A stretch of DNA of 13,126 nt from Bizionia sp. (GTDB lineage: Bacteria; Bacteroidota; Bacteroidia; Flavobacteriales; Flavobacteriaceae), in the NCBI GenBank assembly GCA_018067115.1, contig JAGPVI010000313.1, forward strand, positions 1-13,126, written 5' to 3'. Positions 1 through 7,476 of the stretch are shown piece after piece; position 1 is the first letter of the stretch, and the number at the start of each line of letters is the position of its first letter. Under the pieces are notes generated by a model. The model ran no database searches. It was not told where the DNA came from and worked only from the letters and a program-made list of their open reading frames with translations. Made by a program: the position numbers and the translations under genes.

Positions 1-908
1 ACTCGTCTAAGGACAGAATCGCGTTATACATTATTGAGCAAGCCGAAAAAGAAGGTATTTTAAAACCTGGAGACACAATAATAGAAACAACATCTGGAAA
101 CACTGGCTTTAGTATTGCTATGGTGAGTATTTTAAAAGGATACGACTGTATCTTGGCTGTTAGCTCTAAGTCTTCTCCAGATAAAATAGACATGCTTAAA
201 ACAATGGGTGCTAAGGTTTATGTTTGTCCTGCAAACGTAGCGGCAGACGACCCTAGATCTTATTATAAAGTTGCACAACGTTTACACGAAGAAATTGAAG
301 GGTCGGTTTATATAAACCAATATTTTAACTCTTTAAATGGTGAAGCACATTACCGAACTACTGGGCCAGAAATCTGGGAACAAACCAATGGTAAAATAAC
401 ACACTTAATAGCGTGCAGTGGTACAGGAGGAACAATTTCTGGAACTTCTAAATATTTAAAAGAACAAAACCCAAATGTAAAAGTTATAGGGGTAGATGCT
501 TACGGTTCTGTATTAAAGAAATATCACGAGACTCGCGAGTTTGACGAAAAAGAAATTTACCCGTACCGTATAGAAGGTTTAGGTAAAAATTTAATTCCTA
601 CCGCTACAGATTTCGACCTAATAGACGATTTTGTAAAAGTTACAGATGAAGCGAGCGCACATACAGCACGCGAAATTGCTAAAACTGAAGGGCTGTTTGT
701 AGGTTACACTTCGGGAGCAGCCATGCAAGCAATAAAACAACTAGACGATGCTGGCGAATTTAAAGATAGCGACGTAATTGTTGTTATATTTCCAGATCAT
801 GGATCGCGTTATATGAGTAAAGTCTATAGCGATAAATGGATGAATGAACAGGGGTTTTTCGATAGTCAAAACGAAGAGGCCGCGCAAAGCATACAATACG
901 TTAAATAA
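1..908 (+). CDS. Cystathionine beta-synthase-like PLP enzyme (5' end missing)
   Basis: A fold-type II PLP enzyme of the cysteine synthase / cystathionine beta-synthase family, condensing serine (or O-acetylserine) with a thiol in the cytoplasm. The reading frame is open from base 3, so the gene begins left of the window. The first codons read SSKDR, and the lysine (bases 9-11) is the expected PLP Schiff-base residue. TSGNTG (90-107) is the substrate-binding loop and GTGGT (420-434) the phosphate-binding loop. The C-terminal end, with PDHGSRYMSK and SDKWMNEQGFF, resembles the end of the catalytic core of eukaryotic cystathionine beta-synthase more than that of CysK. The protein then stops, with no C-terminal pair of regulatory CBS domains. 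A hairpin follows, so it is probably transcribed apart from the SPT gene. Family is certain; the choice between cystathionine beta-synthase and cysteine synthase is not. Confidence 0.9.
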   Translation, partial: SSKDRIALYIIEQAEKEGILKPGDTIIETTSGNTGFSIAMVSILKGYDCILAVSSKSSPDKIDMLKTMGAKVYVCPANVAADDPRSYYKVAQRLHEEIEGSVYINQYFNSLNGEAHYRTTGPEIWEQTNGKITHLIACSGTGGTISGTSKYLKEQNPNVKVIGVDAYGSVLKKYHETREFDEKEIYPYRIEGLGKNLIPTATDFDLIDDFVKVTDEASAHTAREIAKTEGLFVGYTSGAAMQAIKQLDDAGEFKDSDVIVVIFPDHGSRYMSKVYSDKWMNEQGFFDSQNEEAAQSIQYVK

Positions 909-927
909 CCAAACATAAAATAAAATG

Positions 928-961
928 ATAAGCTGACTAGGTGTAAAATTAGTCGGCTTAT
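928..961 (+). terminator. Probable terminator after the PLP enzyme
   Basis: Inverted repeat with 12-bp arms (928-939 and 950-961, one G-T wobble) around a 10-nt loop, 19 nt after the stop codon. The T-tract after it is poor (TGTGTTGTT), so termination may be incomplete. Confidence 0.55.
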
Positions 962-1014
962 TGTGTTGTTAATAATAGAGTGTAAAATGATTATGCAAAA
1001 AAGGTAGAAATGCT

Positions 1015-1022
1015 TAATTTTG
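1015..1022 (+). promoter_or_regulatory. Candidate -7 promoter element of the SPT gene
   Basis: TAATTTTG matches the Bacteroidota -7 consensus TAnnTTTG exactly and would give a leader of about 20 nt before the ATG at 1050. There is no clean TTG at the -33 spacing, only TTA at 991-993. The element lies partly inside an inverted repeat (ATGCAAAA at 993-1000, TTTTGCAT at 1018-1025). Confidence 0.5.
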
Positions 1023-1049
1023 CATTACCTAACTAAGATAATACATTAA

Positions 1050-2309
1050 ATGAAAGATTTATTCGCAAAAATATACAAAGACAAAGGGCCATTAGGGAAA
1101 TGGGCTGCTCAAGCTGAAGGATATTTTGTTTTTCCAAAATTAGAAGGACAGATTTCTAACAGAATGAAATTTCAAGGAAAAGATGTGATTACTTGGAGTA
1201 TTAATGACTACTTAGGCTTAGCGAATCATCCTGAAGTAAGGAAGGTGGATGCTCAAGCAGCAGCAGATTATGGTTCGGCGTACCCAATGGGCGCTAGAAT
1301 GATGTCAGGACATACAGATCTTCATGAGAAATTGCAAAACGAATTAGCAGAGTTTGTAAATAAAGAGGCATCTTATTTATTAAATTTTGGGTATCAAGGT
1401 ATGGTGTCTACTATAGACGCTCTTGTTGCTAAAGATGATATTATTGTTTACGATGTAGATTCTCACGCTTGTATTATCGATGGTGTTCGTTTGCATATGG
1501 GTAAACGTTTTACTTATAAGCATAACGATATAGAAAGTTTAGAGAAAAACTTAGAGCGTGCAGTTAAAATGGCAGAACAAACTGGAGGAGGGATCTTAGT
1601 GATTACCGAAGGTGTTTTTGGTATGCGAGGAGAGCAAGGACGTTTAAAAGAAATTGTTGCATTAAAAAAGAAATTTAATTTTAGACTTTTTGTAGATGAT
1701 GCTCACGGTTTTGGTACTTTAGGTAAAACTGGTGCTGGAGCAGGAGAAGAGCAAGGTGTTCAAGATGAAATTGATGTGTATTTTGCTACGTTCGCTAAAT
1801 CTATGGCAAGTACAGGAGCATTTATTGCTGCCGATCAAGAAATAATCGATTATTTAAAATATAATTTACGTTCTCAAATGTTCGCTAAATCGTTACAAAT
1901 GCAACTTGTTGTAGGGGCATTAAAACGTTTAGATATGTTAAGAACAATGCCAGAATTAAAGCAGAATCTATGGACTATAGTAGATGCTTTACAATCTGGA
2001 TTAAAAGAAAGAGGATTCGATATTGGTACAACTAAAAGTTGTGTAACTCCAGTATATCTAGAAGGAAGTATTCCAGAAGCAATGGCGCTCGTTAGAGACT
2101 TAAGAGAAAACTACGGTATTTTCTGTTCTATCGTAGTGTATCCAGTGATTCCAAAAGGAATGATTTTATTAAGAATGATACCTACAGCAACGCATACTCT
2201 TAAAGATGTTGAAGAGACTTTAGATGCTTTCGATGCTATTAGAGAGCGTTTGGTAAACGGAACTTACAAACGTATGTCTGCCGCTTTAATAAAAGCAATG
2301 GGAGAATAG
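1050..2309 (+). CDS. spt: Serine palmitoyltransferase-like alpha-oxoamine synthase
   Basis: A fold-type I PLP enzyme of the alpha-oxoamine synthase family (SPT, BioF, KBL, HemA). SPT condenses serine with a fatty acyl-CoA to 3-ketosphinganine, the first step of sphingolipid synthesis. Visible landmarks in the 419 residues: YLGLANHP (54-61); DSHA with His139, the residue expected to stack on PLP; VDDAHG (215-220) with Asp216 or Asp217 and His219; and TFAKSMASTGAF, whose Lys250 is the Schiff-base lysine. TFAKS is closer to the TFSKS of SPT than to the TLSKA or LGKAL typical of BioF and KBL. Length fits soluble bacterial SPTs. No biotin or threonine-catabolism gene is nearby, while a GNAT-like gene converges on it. 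The ATG at 1050 follows an A-rich leader and a -7 element. BioF or KBL remain possible but less likely. Confidence 0.82.
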   Translation: MKDLFAKIYKDKGPLGKWAAQAEGYFVFPKLEGQISNRMKFQGKDVITWSINDYLGLANHPEVRKVDAQAAADYGSAYPMGARMMSGHTDLHEKLQNELAEFVNKEASYLLNFGYQGMVSTIDALVAKDDIIVYDVDSHACIIDGVRLHMGKRFTYKHNDIESLEKNLERAVKMAEQTGGGILVITEGVFGMRGEQGRLKEIVALKKKFNFRLFVDDAHGFGTLGKTGAGAGEEQGVQDEIDVYFATFAKSMASTGAFIAADQEIIDYLKYNLRSQMFAKSLQMQLVVGALKRLDMLRTMPELKQNLWTIVDALQSGLKERGFDIGTTKSCVTPVYLEGSIPEAMALVRDLRENYGIFCSIVVYPVIPKGMILLRMIPTATHTLKDVEETLDAFDAIRERLVNGTYKRMSAALIKAMGE

Positions 2310-2324
2310 AACAATATAAAGTAT

Positions 2325-2361
2325 AAAAAAAAATCCGATTCATTTGAGTCGGATTTTTTTT
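2325..2361. terminator. Bidirectional terminator between the SPT and GNAT genes
   Basis: Stem ATCCGATTC (2333-2341) / GAGTCGGAT (2346-2354) with an ATTT loop and one wobble pair, preceded by a run of A and followed by a run of T. It works as an intrinsic terminator on either strand and lies between two convergent genes. Confidence 0.85.
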
Positions 2362-2394
2362 GCTTTTGTTTTAAGAGTAGTTAATGAGTAGTGC

Positions 2395-3522
2395 TTAGCA
2401 GTCTTTTAATTCTTTTCTAAACGTACTTCGTCTTATAATCACTTGAGGATCGAAATGTTTCCATATTTTGTGTATGGCGTCATTATCATCCAGTTCTGGT
2501 GTTCTATAACAGGTTTCAATACCTTTCTCGGTAAACGTGTTGTAGTATTCATTAAAAATTACAGCGTGAACTCCTTTATTTTGATATTCTGGTTCTACAC
2601 CTATTAAATAGAATAATACTTCCTTACTTTCTTTTTTAGCTTTCAGTAATTTTAAAAAGCCAAAAGGAAATAATTTACCGTTTATCTCTTGTAGTGTTTT
2701 TGCAAACCGCGGTAATACAATGGCAAATGCAACCATTTTATCATTTTCATCTACCACGAACTTAATATATTCTGGATTTATAAAACTGATGAATTTTTTC
2801 TTAAAGAATTCCTTCTGTATGTCTGTAATCTCTACAAAAGAAGATAATTGCGCGTAAGACGCGTTAAATAAATCGAACATTTTATCGGCATAAGGCATCA
2901 CCTCTTCTGTCTTTGTAAGCTGTAAAGCCCGAAGTTTATAGCGCTTTTTAATAAGCTCTTGTGCTTTATAAAAATAATCGGGATGTACGTTTTTAAAAGG
3001 GAATTTATTTTCGGAATACGATTTTTCCACTTTAAAACCTAAAGACTTATAATGATTTACGTAGTACGGGTGATTGTACCAAGTTATCATACTCGCAACT
3101 TGATCGTAACCTTCGGTAACTACTCCAACCTTATCTAAATTAGAAAAGCCAACAGGGCCTTCCATGTACTCTAAATCGTGGTGTTTCCCTATAGCTTTCA
3201 CTTCATTAATAAGTGCTTTCGAGACCTCTAAATCGTCTATAAAATCAAACCATCCAAAACGCATTTTAGGTTGGTTTTTTTTCTTTATTTCAAGCCAATT
3301 TGTAATGGCCGCAATACGACCAACAATCTTATCATTTTTATAAGCTAAAAAGAAAGTCGCATCGGCGTCTAGAAAAATAGGGTTTTTATCTTTGTTAAAC
3401 GTTTCAAGTTCTTGCGATATAATAGGAGGGACCCAATATTTTGAGTCTTTATATATAGAAAAAGGGAATTTCACAAATGCTTTTAATTCCTTTTTAGACT
3501 CTATTTTTTTTACTGTAATCAT
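2395..3522 (-). CDS. GNAT-fold acyltransferase-like protein, candidate ceramide synthase
   Basis: A 375-residue cytosolic protein of an uncharacterised GNAT-like family. The N-terminal region has YWVPPI (29-34), KNPIF (46-50) and a strand-turn FFLAYKNDKIVGRIAA (57-72), a typical GNAT beta-hairpin with the VGR motif. Near the C terminus, GVEPEYQNKGVHA (308-320) fits the acyl-CoA pyrophosphate loop (Q-x-x-G-x), and ELDDNDAI is followed by a terminal RRSTFRKEL strand. This matches a family I know only by sequence pattern (WVPP...KNP.F...VGR.A), in which I place the GNAT-like ceramide synthase reported in Caulobacter. It is second in a two-gene unit, 15 nt after the outer-membrane protein gene, and converges on the SPT gene. 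Acylation of the SPT product is an inference; the GNAT assignment itself is firmer. There are no membrane segments. Confidence 0.78.
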   Translation of the reverse strand: MITVKKIESKKELKAFVKFPFSIYKDSKYWVPPIISQELETFNKDKNPIFLDADATFFLAYKNDKIVGRIAAITNWLEIKKKNQPKMRFGWFDFIDDLEVSKALINEVKAIGKHHDLEYMEGPVGFSNLDKVGVVTEGYDQVASMITWYNHPYYVNHYKSLGFKVEKSYSENKFPFKNVHPDYFYKAQELIKKRYKLRALQLTKTEEVMPYADKMFDLFNASYAQLSSFVEITDIQKEFFKKKFISFINPEYIKFVVDENDKMVAFAIVLPRFAKTLQEINGKLFPFGFLKLLKAKKESKEVLFYLIGVEPEYQNKGVHAVIFNEYYNTFTEKGIETCYRTPELDDNDAIHKIWKHFDPQVIIRRSTFRKELKDC

Positions 3523-3537
3523 ATAGTTTAGTAGCGA

Positions 3538-4548
3538 TTAGTTATCATCGAAATCGATAACCTGAGTTTCTTTTTCTCTTTTTTCTGTAGAGCGATTAGC
3601 TTTCTTATTGTCTTTTTGTCTTTTCTTATTGGCCTTACGTTCTGCTTCATCTTCAGCCGATGTGCCATTATCCACTTTATCCGTGTGAAAATCGAAGCGG
3701 TAAGACGCTCCAAAATTAACACCAAAAACGGAAGGGGTGTCTTTAGTATTGAAAGTAACTGCAGTATCTAACTGAAAATCTTTTCCCCATAGATAAGCGC
3801 CTCCAAAACGAAATAAGTTATCGGCATAGAAATCACTTTGAATCCCTTGAGTTTCACCAAATAAAACCCATTGGTCGGTAATAGATTTTGTTACGGTTGC
3901 AATATATTGAAAATCAGAATACTCGGTTCCTATTCTGTCTTTAGAGAAGTTTAAAACAAGCACCCAGCCACTAGAAAAATTGTTTTGAGTAGATAACATA
4001 ACTTTAGGACTTAGCCCTTCTACACCGGGAGCGGTATATGGGTTGTCTTTAGAATCGAAATTAGCACCGGCATAAACGGCAACAGCAGGAATTAAAGAAC
4101 TCCATTTAAATTTTCGGTTGGCGTGGTAACTAAAAATATTTGGCTTTTCATCTTGTGCGTTTTTGTGCGGGTCGTAAACCAAATATTTTGCACCAAACAC
4201 TAAGTTCTTGAAATTAGAACGTTTTGTGTCTAACGCAATAATAGAACGATTGTCTTTAAATGTATCGCTCTGGTAAGTACCTTCCACATTAATTTCTAAT
4301 TGAGGTAATAATAGACCGTATCTTACGGCGAAATCGACACCCAAACCAGAGACTTCATATTTTAAAGGTGTGTGTGTCTCTTTAACCATATAAGGGCCAA
4401 CTTCCAATTGAGCCACGCTCGTGCCGACAGAAAATGCCGATCTCGATACGCCTGGACGGTTGGAGTTAATAACTTCTGTATATTGAGCATTTAAGGTATA
4501 GCTTGCAGTAAAGAGAAGTGCAAGCGCATAAAATTTCTTTAATGACAT
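3538..4548 (-). CDS. Outer-membrane beta-barrel protein, MetA/phenol-degradation transporter-like
   Basis: A predicted outer-membrane channel of 336 residues. MSLKKFYALALLFTASYTLNA is a signal peptide with likely cleavage before QYTEV. The mature protein opens with NSNRPGVSRSAFSVG and a VAQLEVG strand, a pattern of the family loosely annotated 'transporter' (putative MetA pathway of phenol degradation). It continues as alternating amphipathic strands to GASYRFDF, a plausible last barrel strand. A 49-residue highly charged tail follows (288-336, rich in Lys, Glu, Asp, Arg), unusual after a barrel end. The start at 4548 was chosen because it gives a clean signal peptide. The longer frame starting at 4569 would add MELNPRP and overlap a -7 promoter element. 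It is cotranscribed with the GNAT gene. The substrate is unknown; the phenol label is only a family name. Confidence 0.75.
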   Translation of the reverse strand: MSLKKFYALALLFTASYTLNAQYTEVINSNRPGVSRSAFSVGTSVAQLEVGPYMVKETHTPLKYEVSGLGVDFAVRYGLLLPQLEINVEGTYQSDTFKDNRSIIALDTKRSNFKNLVFGAKYLVYDPHKNAQDEKPNIFSYHANRKFKWSSLIPAVAVYAGANFDSKDNPYTAPGVEGLSPKVMLSTQNNFSSGWVLVLNFSKDRIGTEYSDFQYIATVTKSITDQWVLFGETQGIQSDFYADNLFRFGGAYLWGKDFQLDTAVTFNTKDTPSVFGVNFGASYRFDFHTDKVDNGTSAEDEAERKANKKRQKDNKKANRSTEKREKETQVIDFDDN

Positions 4549-4566
4549 AGGTCTTGGGTTTAGCTC

Positions 4567-4574
4567 CAAATATA
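4567..4574 (-). promoter_or_regulatory. Candidate -7 element for the barrel/GNAT unit
   Basis: On the minus strand this reads TATATTTG, an exact TAnnTTTG match, 18 nt upstream of the ATG at 4548. No convincing -33 TTG is present at 19-21 nt. Its position supports the shorter start of the barrel protein. Confidence 0.5.
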
Positions 4575-4628
4575 GAGATTTTATATTTTTTTTAAGGAAT
4601 TAATTCTGAAATTACTCAAAGAGTATTG

Positions 4629-4636
4629 TATTTTTG
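4629..4636 (+). promoter_or_regulatory. Candidate -7 element for the DUF4834 gene
   Basis: TATTTTTG matches TAnnTTTG exactly, with CTG (one mismatch from TTG) 20 nt upstream at 4606-4608 and a leader of about 30 nt before the ATG at 4672. It is divergent from the minus-strand promoter about 55 bp away. Confidence 0.55.
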
Positions 4637-4671
4637 TAAATAATAAAATTACTACATCAAGTATCTATAAT

Positions 4672-4941
4672 ATGGGGATTTTAAAAACTATTCTTTTTAT
4701 TCTTTTATTTTATTACGGGTTTAAAATATTATCTCGATTATTTGCCCCTCTAATAATGCGCTATTTTTCTAAAAAAATGCAAGAAAAATTCGGTGCTCAG
4801 TTTAAGGATTTTGCTAATCAGCAAAAGCAACACGCTAAGCAAAAAGAGAAAGAAGGTGAAATTACAATAGATAAAATGCCGCAAAAATCAGCGTCTAGCA
4901 AAAATGTTGGAGAATATGTTGATTATGAGGAGGTGGAATAA
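4672..4941 (+). CDS. DUF4834 family small membrane protein
   Basis: An 89-residue protein with one hydrophobic helix at about residues 3-24 (ILKTILFILLFYYGFKIL), then a short amphipathic stretch and a Lys/Gln/Glu-rich soluble region (about 45-70), ending in the acidic VGEYVDYEEVE. This layout and the N-terminal pattern are those of DUF4834, a Bacteroidota-specific family of unknown function. It is probably an inner-membrane protein with a cytoplasmic tail. It sits 111 nt upstream of the YfhO-family gene on the same strand, so the two may share a transcript. Its function cannot be deduced from the sequence. It may assist the envelope glycan genes downstream, but that rests on position alone. 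Confidence 0.8.
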   Translation: MGILKTILFILLFYYGFKILSRLFAPLIMRYFSKKMQEKFGAQFKDFANQQKQHAKQKEKEGEITIDKMPQKSASSKNVGEYVDYEEVE

Positions 4942-5008
4942 TGCATAGGCTTTAGCATTGCTTTTTTATATTTTAAAACTAATTTCAAACTCAAATTTGA
5001 ATAATCTC

Positions 5009-5037
5009 GAAAAATATGAGTATTTTTCAAGCTCATA
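5009..5037 (+). promoter_or_regulatory. Two mutually exclusive hairpins in the leader of the YfhO-family gene
   Basis: GAAAAATA (5009-5016) pairs perfectly with TATTTTTC (5021-5028) around a TGAG loop. TATGAG (5015-5020) instead pairs perfectly with CTCATA (5032-5037). The arms share bases 5015-5016 and the loop of the first hairpin, so only one can form. They lie 15-44 nt before the start codon at 5053. The structures are read directly; regulation is a guess, as AT-rich leaders form such repeats easily. Confidence 0.3.
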
Positions 5038-5052
5038 GTTTTAATACATTTT

Positions 5053-7476
5053 ATGCGCATTTCTTTTAAAAAAATCCTCCCACATTTACAAGTGTTTGTA
5101 GGGTTTATTATCTTATCATTAGCCTATTTTAGTCCCGTTTTGCAAGGGAAACAGATATTACAAAGTGATATTGTCCATTACGAAGGGATGGCTAAACAAC
5201 AAAAGACTTTTAAAGCCGAAACCGGACAAGAAACGTACTGGACTAATAGTGGGTTTGCAGGAATGCCTACTTACCAATTGGGAGCAAAATACCCACACAA
5301 TTACATTAAACAGTTAGATTTGGCATTGCGGTTTTTACCTAGACCTGCCGATTATCTTTTTCTGTATTTTATAGGGTTTTACATTCTACTACTCAGTTTA
5401 AAAGTCGATTTCAAACTCGCAGCCTTAGGGGCTTTAGCTTTTGGGTTTTCTACCTATTTAATTATTATAATAGGTGTGGGCCATAACTCTAAAGCGCACG
5501 CTATTGCTTATTTCCCATTGGTATTAAGCGGAATTATCCTCACATTTAGACGAAAATATATACTTGGTTTTATAATTACAGCACTTGCGTTAGGTCTAGA
5601 GTTAGTGACAAATCATTATCAAATGACATATTATTTGATGCTGTTGGTTGTTGTTTTGGGCATTGCATATTTAGTAGATGCTTATCGTAAAAAAGTATTG
5701 CCTCATTATTTTAAATCGGTAGCGATTTTAACGGTGGCGCTTATTATTGCTATTGGATTGAATGCTACCGGGTTGTTAGCGACGCAAGAATATGTTAAGG
5801 AAAGTACACGTGGACCGAGTGAGTTAACTATAAACGCAGATGGCTCTAAAAAAGAAGCGGCGTCTTCAGGGTTATCTAAAGACTATATCACCGAATACAG
5901 TTATGGTAAATTAGAAACATTCAACTTGTTTATACCGCGCTTTATGGGTGGTGGAATGGGGGAGGACGTTCGTAAAGATTCTAATCTTTATGACGCGTAC
6001 TTAAGTTTAGGCGCGAGTCCGTTACAAGCAAAAGAAGAAGTGAAACACGCACCAATGTATTGGGGAGATCAACCTATTGTTGAAGCGCCAGCGTATGTTG
6101 GAGCAGTTATTATTTTCTTATTTGTATTTGCTCTATTCCTAGTTAAAGGCCGTTTAAAATGGTGGTTAGTAGGCGGTACGATTTTATCTCTATTATTATC
6201 TTACGGAAAGAATTTTGGTCTATTAACCGATTTGTTTATCGATTATATTCCATTATATAACAAGTTTAGAGCTGTTAGTTCTATTCAGGTTATTTTAGAA
6301 TTGTGTATTCCTATTTTAGGAATATTTGGTTTGGTGAAGTTATTCAATACCTTTAATAATGATGAAGAAAAACTGAAAGCTTTAAAATATGCTGTAGCAA
6401 TAACAGCAGGTGTAGCGGTGCTGTTTTTAACCTTCAAATCTGTATTTTTTGATTTTGTTGGCTTAAGAGATCAAATGTTTCGTCAAAATTACGGGCTTGA
6501 TTTCGCGAGTGCTTTAGTTGAAGATAGAAAAACACTCTTTACAAACGATACCTTAAGAACCTTAATTTTAGTCTTGCTTTCAGCGGGAACGATTTTCTTC
6601 TTCTTAAAGAAAAAATTAAACGAAACTAAAGTTATTATTGTATTTGCAGTCTTAATTGTGTTCGATTTAGTGGGCGTAGATAGGCGTTATGTTAATAACG
6701 ATAACTTCGTGTCTGCCAATAAAGTAGAGCAGCCTTACCAACCAAACAAAGCCGACTTACAAATTTTAAAAGACACGTCTCACTACAGAGTGTTCGATTT
6801 AACCTCTGGTGGGGCTAGAGCGTCGTTTTTCCATAATTCGTTAACTGGTTACCACGCGGCGAAATTGAAGCGTTATAACGAGTTATTCGACTTTTACATT
6901 TCTCAGAATAATATTAACGTGCTTAATATGCTTAATGCAAAGTATATTGTTGTACCAGATGAACAAGAAGGTACGGCTGTATTTACTAATGAAGATGCGA
7001 ATGGTAATGCTTGGTTTGTAAGTGCTGTGCAATCTGTGGCGTCTCCAGACGAAGAAATACTAGCGCTGAATACGTTAGATAATAAAAGAACGGCTATAAC
7101 GACGAATAAAGCTATAGAACACGCCGCCTATTCTGTGGATTCTTTGGCGTCTATTACTGTTTTAGAATACAAGCCAAACTACATCAAGTACGCGTCTAAA
7201 AACCTTAATGATGGATTTGCTGTGTTTTCAGAGATGTACTATAAAGAAGGGTGGAATGCTTATGTAGATGGAGAATTAAAACCTGTCTATAAAGTAAATT
7301 ACGCCTTACGCGGATTGCAAACACCAAAAGGGAGGGCTATTATAGAGTTTAAATTTGAACCGCAAGTGGTGAAAACAGGCAGCACGATAGCCTTAGCATC
7401 GTCAATAGTATTAATGCTATTAATAATAGGTGGTTTGTTTTATGAATTTAGAAATAGAAAAAAAATAAGTGAATAA
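5053..7476 (+). CDS. YfhO family polytopic membrane protein (GT-C-like)
   Basis: An 807-residue inner-membrane protein of the YfhO family. In Gram-positive bacteria YfhO-type proteins transfer sugars from a lipid carrier to cell-surface polymers, and the family is related to GT-C glycosyltransferases. The first helix (about 12-30) is followed by QSDIVHYEGMAKQ, whose Asp39 is placed like the catalytic acidic residue of the first outer loop in GT-C enzymes (inference). A block with GHNSKAHA follows, then roughly a dozen further membrane helices up to about residue 545. A large outer domain spans about 550-770, with the family-typical YYKEGWNAYVDGE (729-741) and NYALRG...PKGRAIIEF. A last helix lies at about 777-797. 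Its 3' end overlaps the glycosyltransferase gene by 8 nt. Acceptor and donor are unknown. Confidence 0.85.
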   Translation: MRISFKKILPHLQVFVGFIILSLAYFSPVLQGKQILQSDIVHYEGMAKQQKTFKAETGQETYWTNSGFAGMPTYQLGAKYPHNYIKQLDLALRFLPRPADYLFLYFIGFYILLLSLKVDFKLAALGALAFGFSTYLIIIIGVGHNSKAHAIAYFPLVLSGIILTFRRKYILGFIITALALGLELVTNHYQMTYYLMLLVVVLGIAYLVDAYRKKVLPHYFKSVAILTVALIIAIGLNATGLLATQEYVKESTRGPSELTINADGSKKEAASSGLSKDYITEYSYGKLETFNLFIPRFMGGGMGEDVRKDSNLYDAYLSLGASPLQAKEEVKHAPMYWGDQPIVEAPAYVGAVIIFLFVFALFLVKGRLKWWLVGGTILSLLLSYGKNFGLLTDLFIDYIPLYNKFRAVSSIQVILELCIPILGIFGLVKLFNTFNNDEEKLKALKYAVAITAGVAVLFLTFKSVFFDFVGLRDQMFRQNYGLDFASALVEDRKTLFTNDTLRTLILVLLSAGTIFFFLKKKLNETKVIIVFAVLIVFDLVGVDRRYVNNDNFVSANKVEQPYQPNKADLQILKDTSHYRVFDLTSGGARASFFHNSLTGYHAAKLKRYNELFDFYISQNNINVLNMLNAKYIVVPDEQEGTAVFTNEDANGNAWFVSAVQSVASPDEEILALNTLDNKRTAITTNKAIEHAAYSVDSLASITVLEYKPNYIKYASKNLNDGFAVFSEMYYKEGWNAYVDGELKPVYKVNYALRGLQTPKGRAIIEFKFEPQVVKTGSTIALASSIVLMLLIIGGLFYEFRNRKKISE

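Noticed and set aside
1050..2309. SPT gene as BioF or KBL
   Set aside because: The Schiff-base motif TFAKS and the absence of biotin or threonine dehydrogenase genes favour SPT, but the alternative is not strictly excluded.
3528..3725. Small minus-strand frame overlapping the end of the barrel gene
   Set aside because: It is the Lys/Arg-rich out-of-frame reading of the charged tail.
4549..4569. Longer start for the outer-membrane barrel protein at 4569
   Set aside because: It adds a charged, proline-containing stretch before the signal peptide and overlaps the candidate -7 element; the start at 4548 gives a normal signal peptide.
4940..4967. Hairpin AATGC/GCATT followed by a T-run as a terminator after the DUF4834 gene
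   Set aside because: The stem is only 5 bp and AT-rich; too weak to call, although it could cause partial termination.
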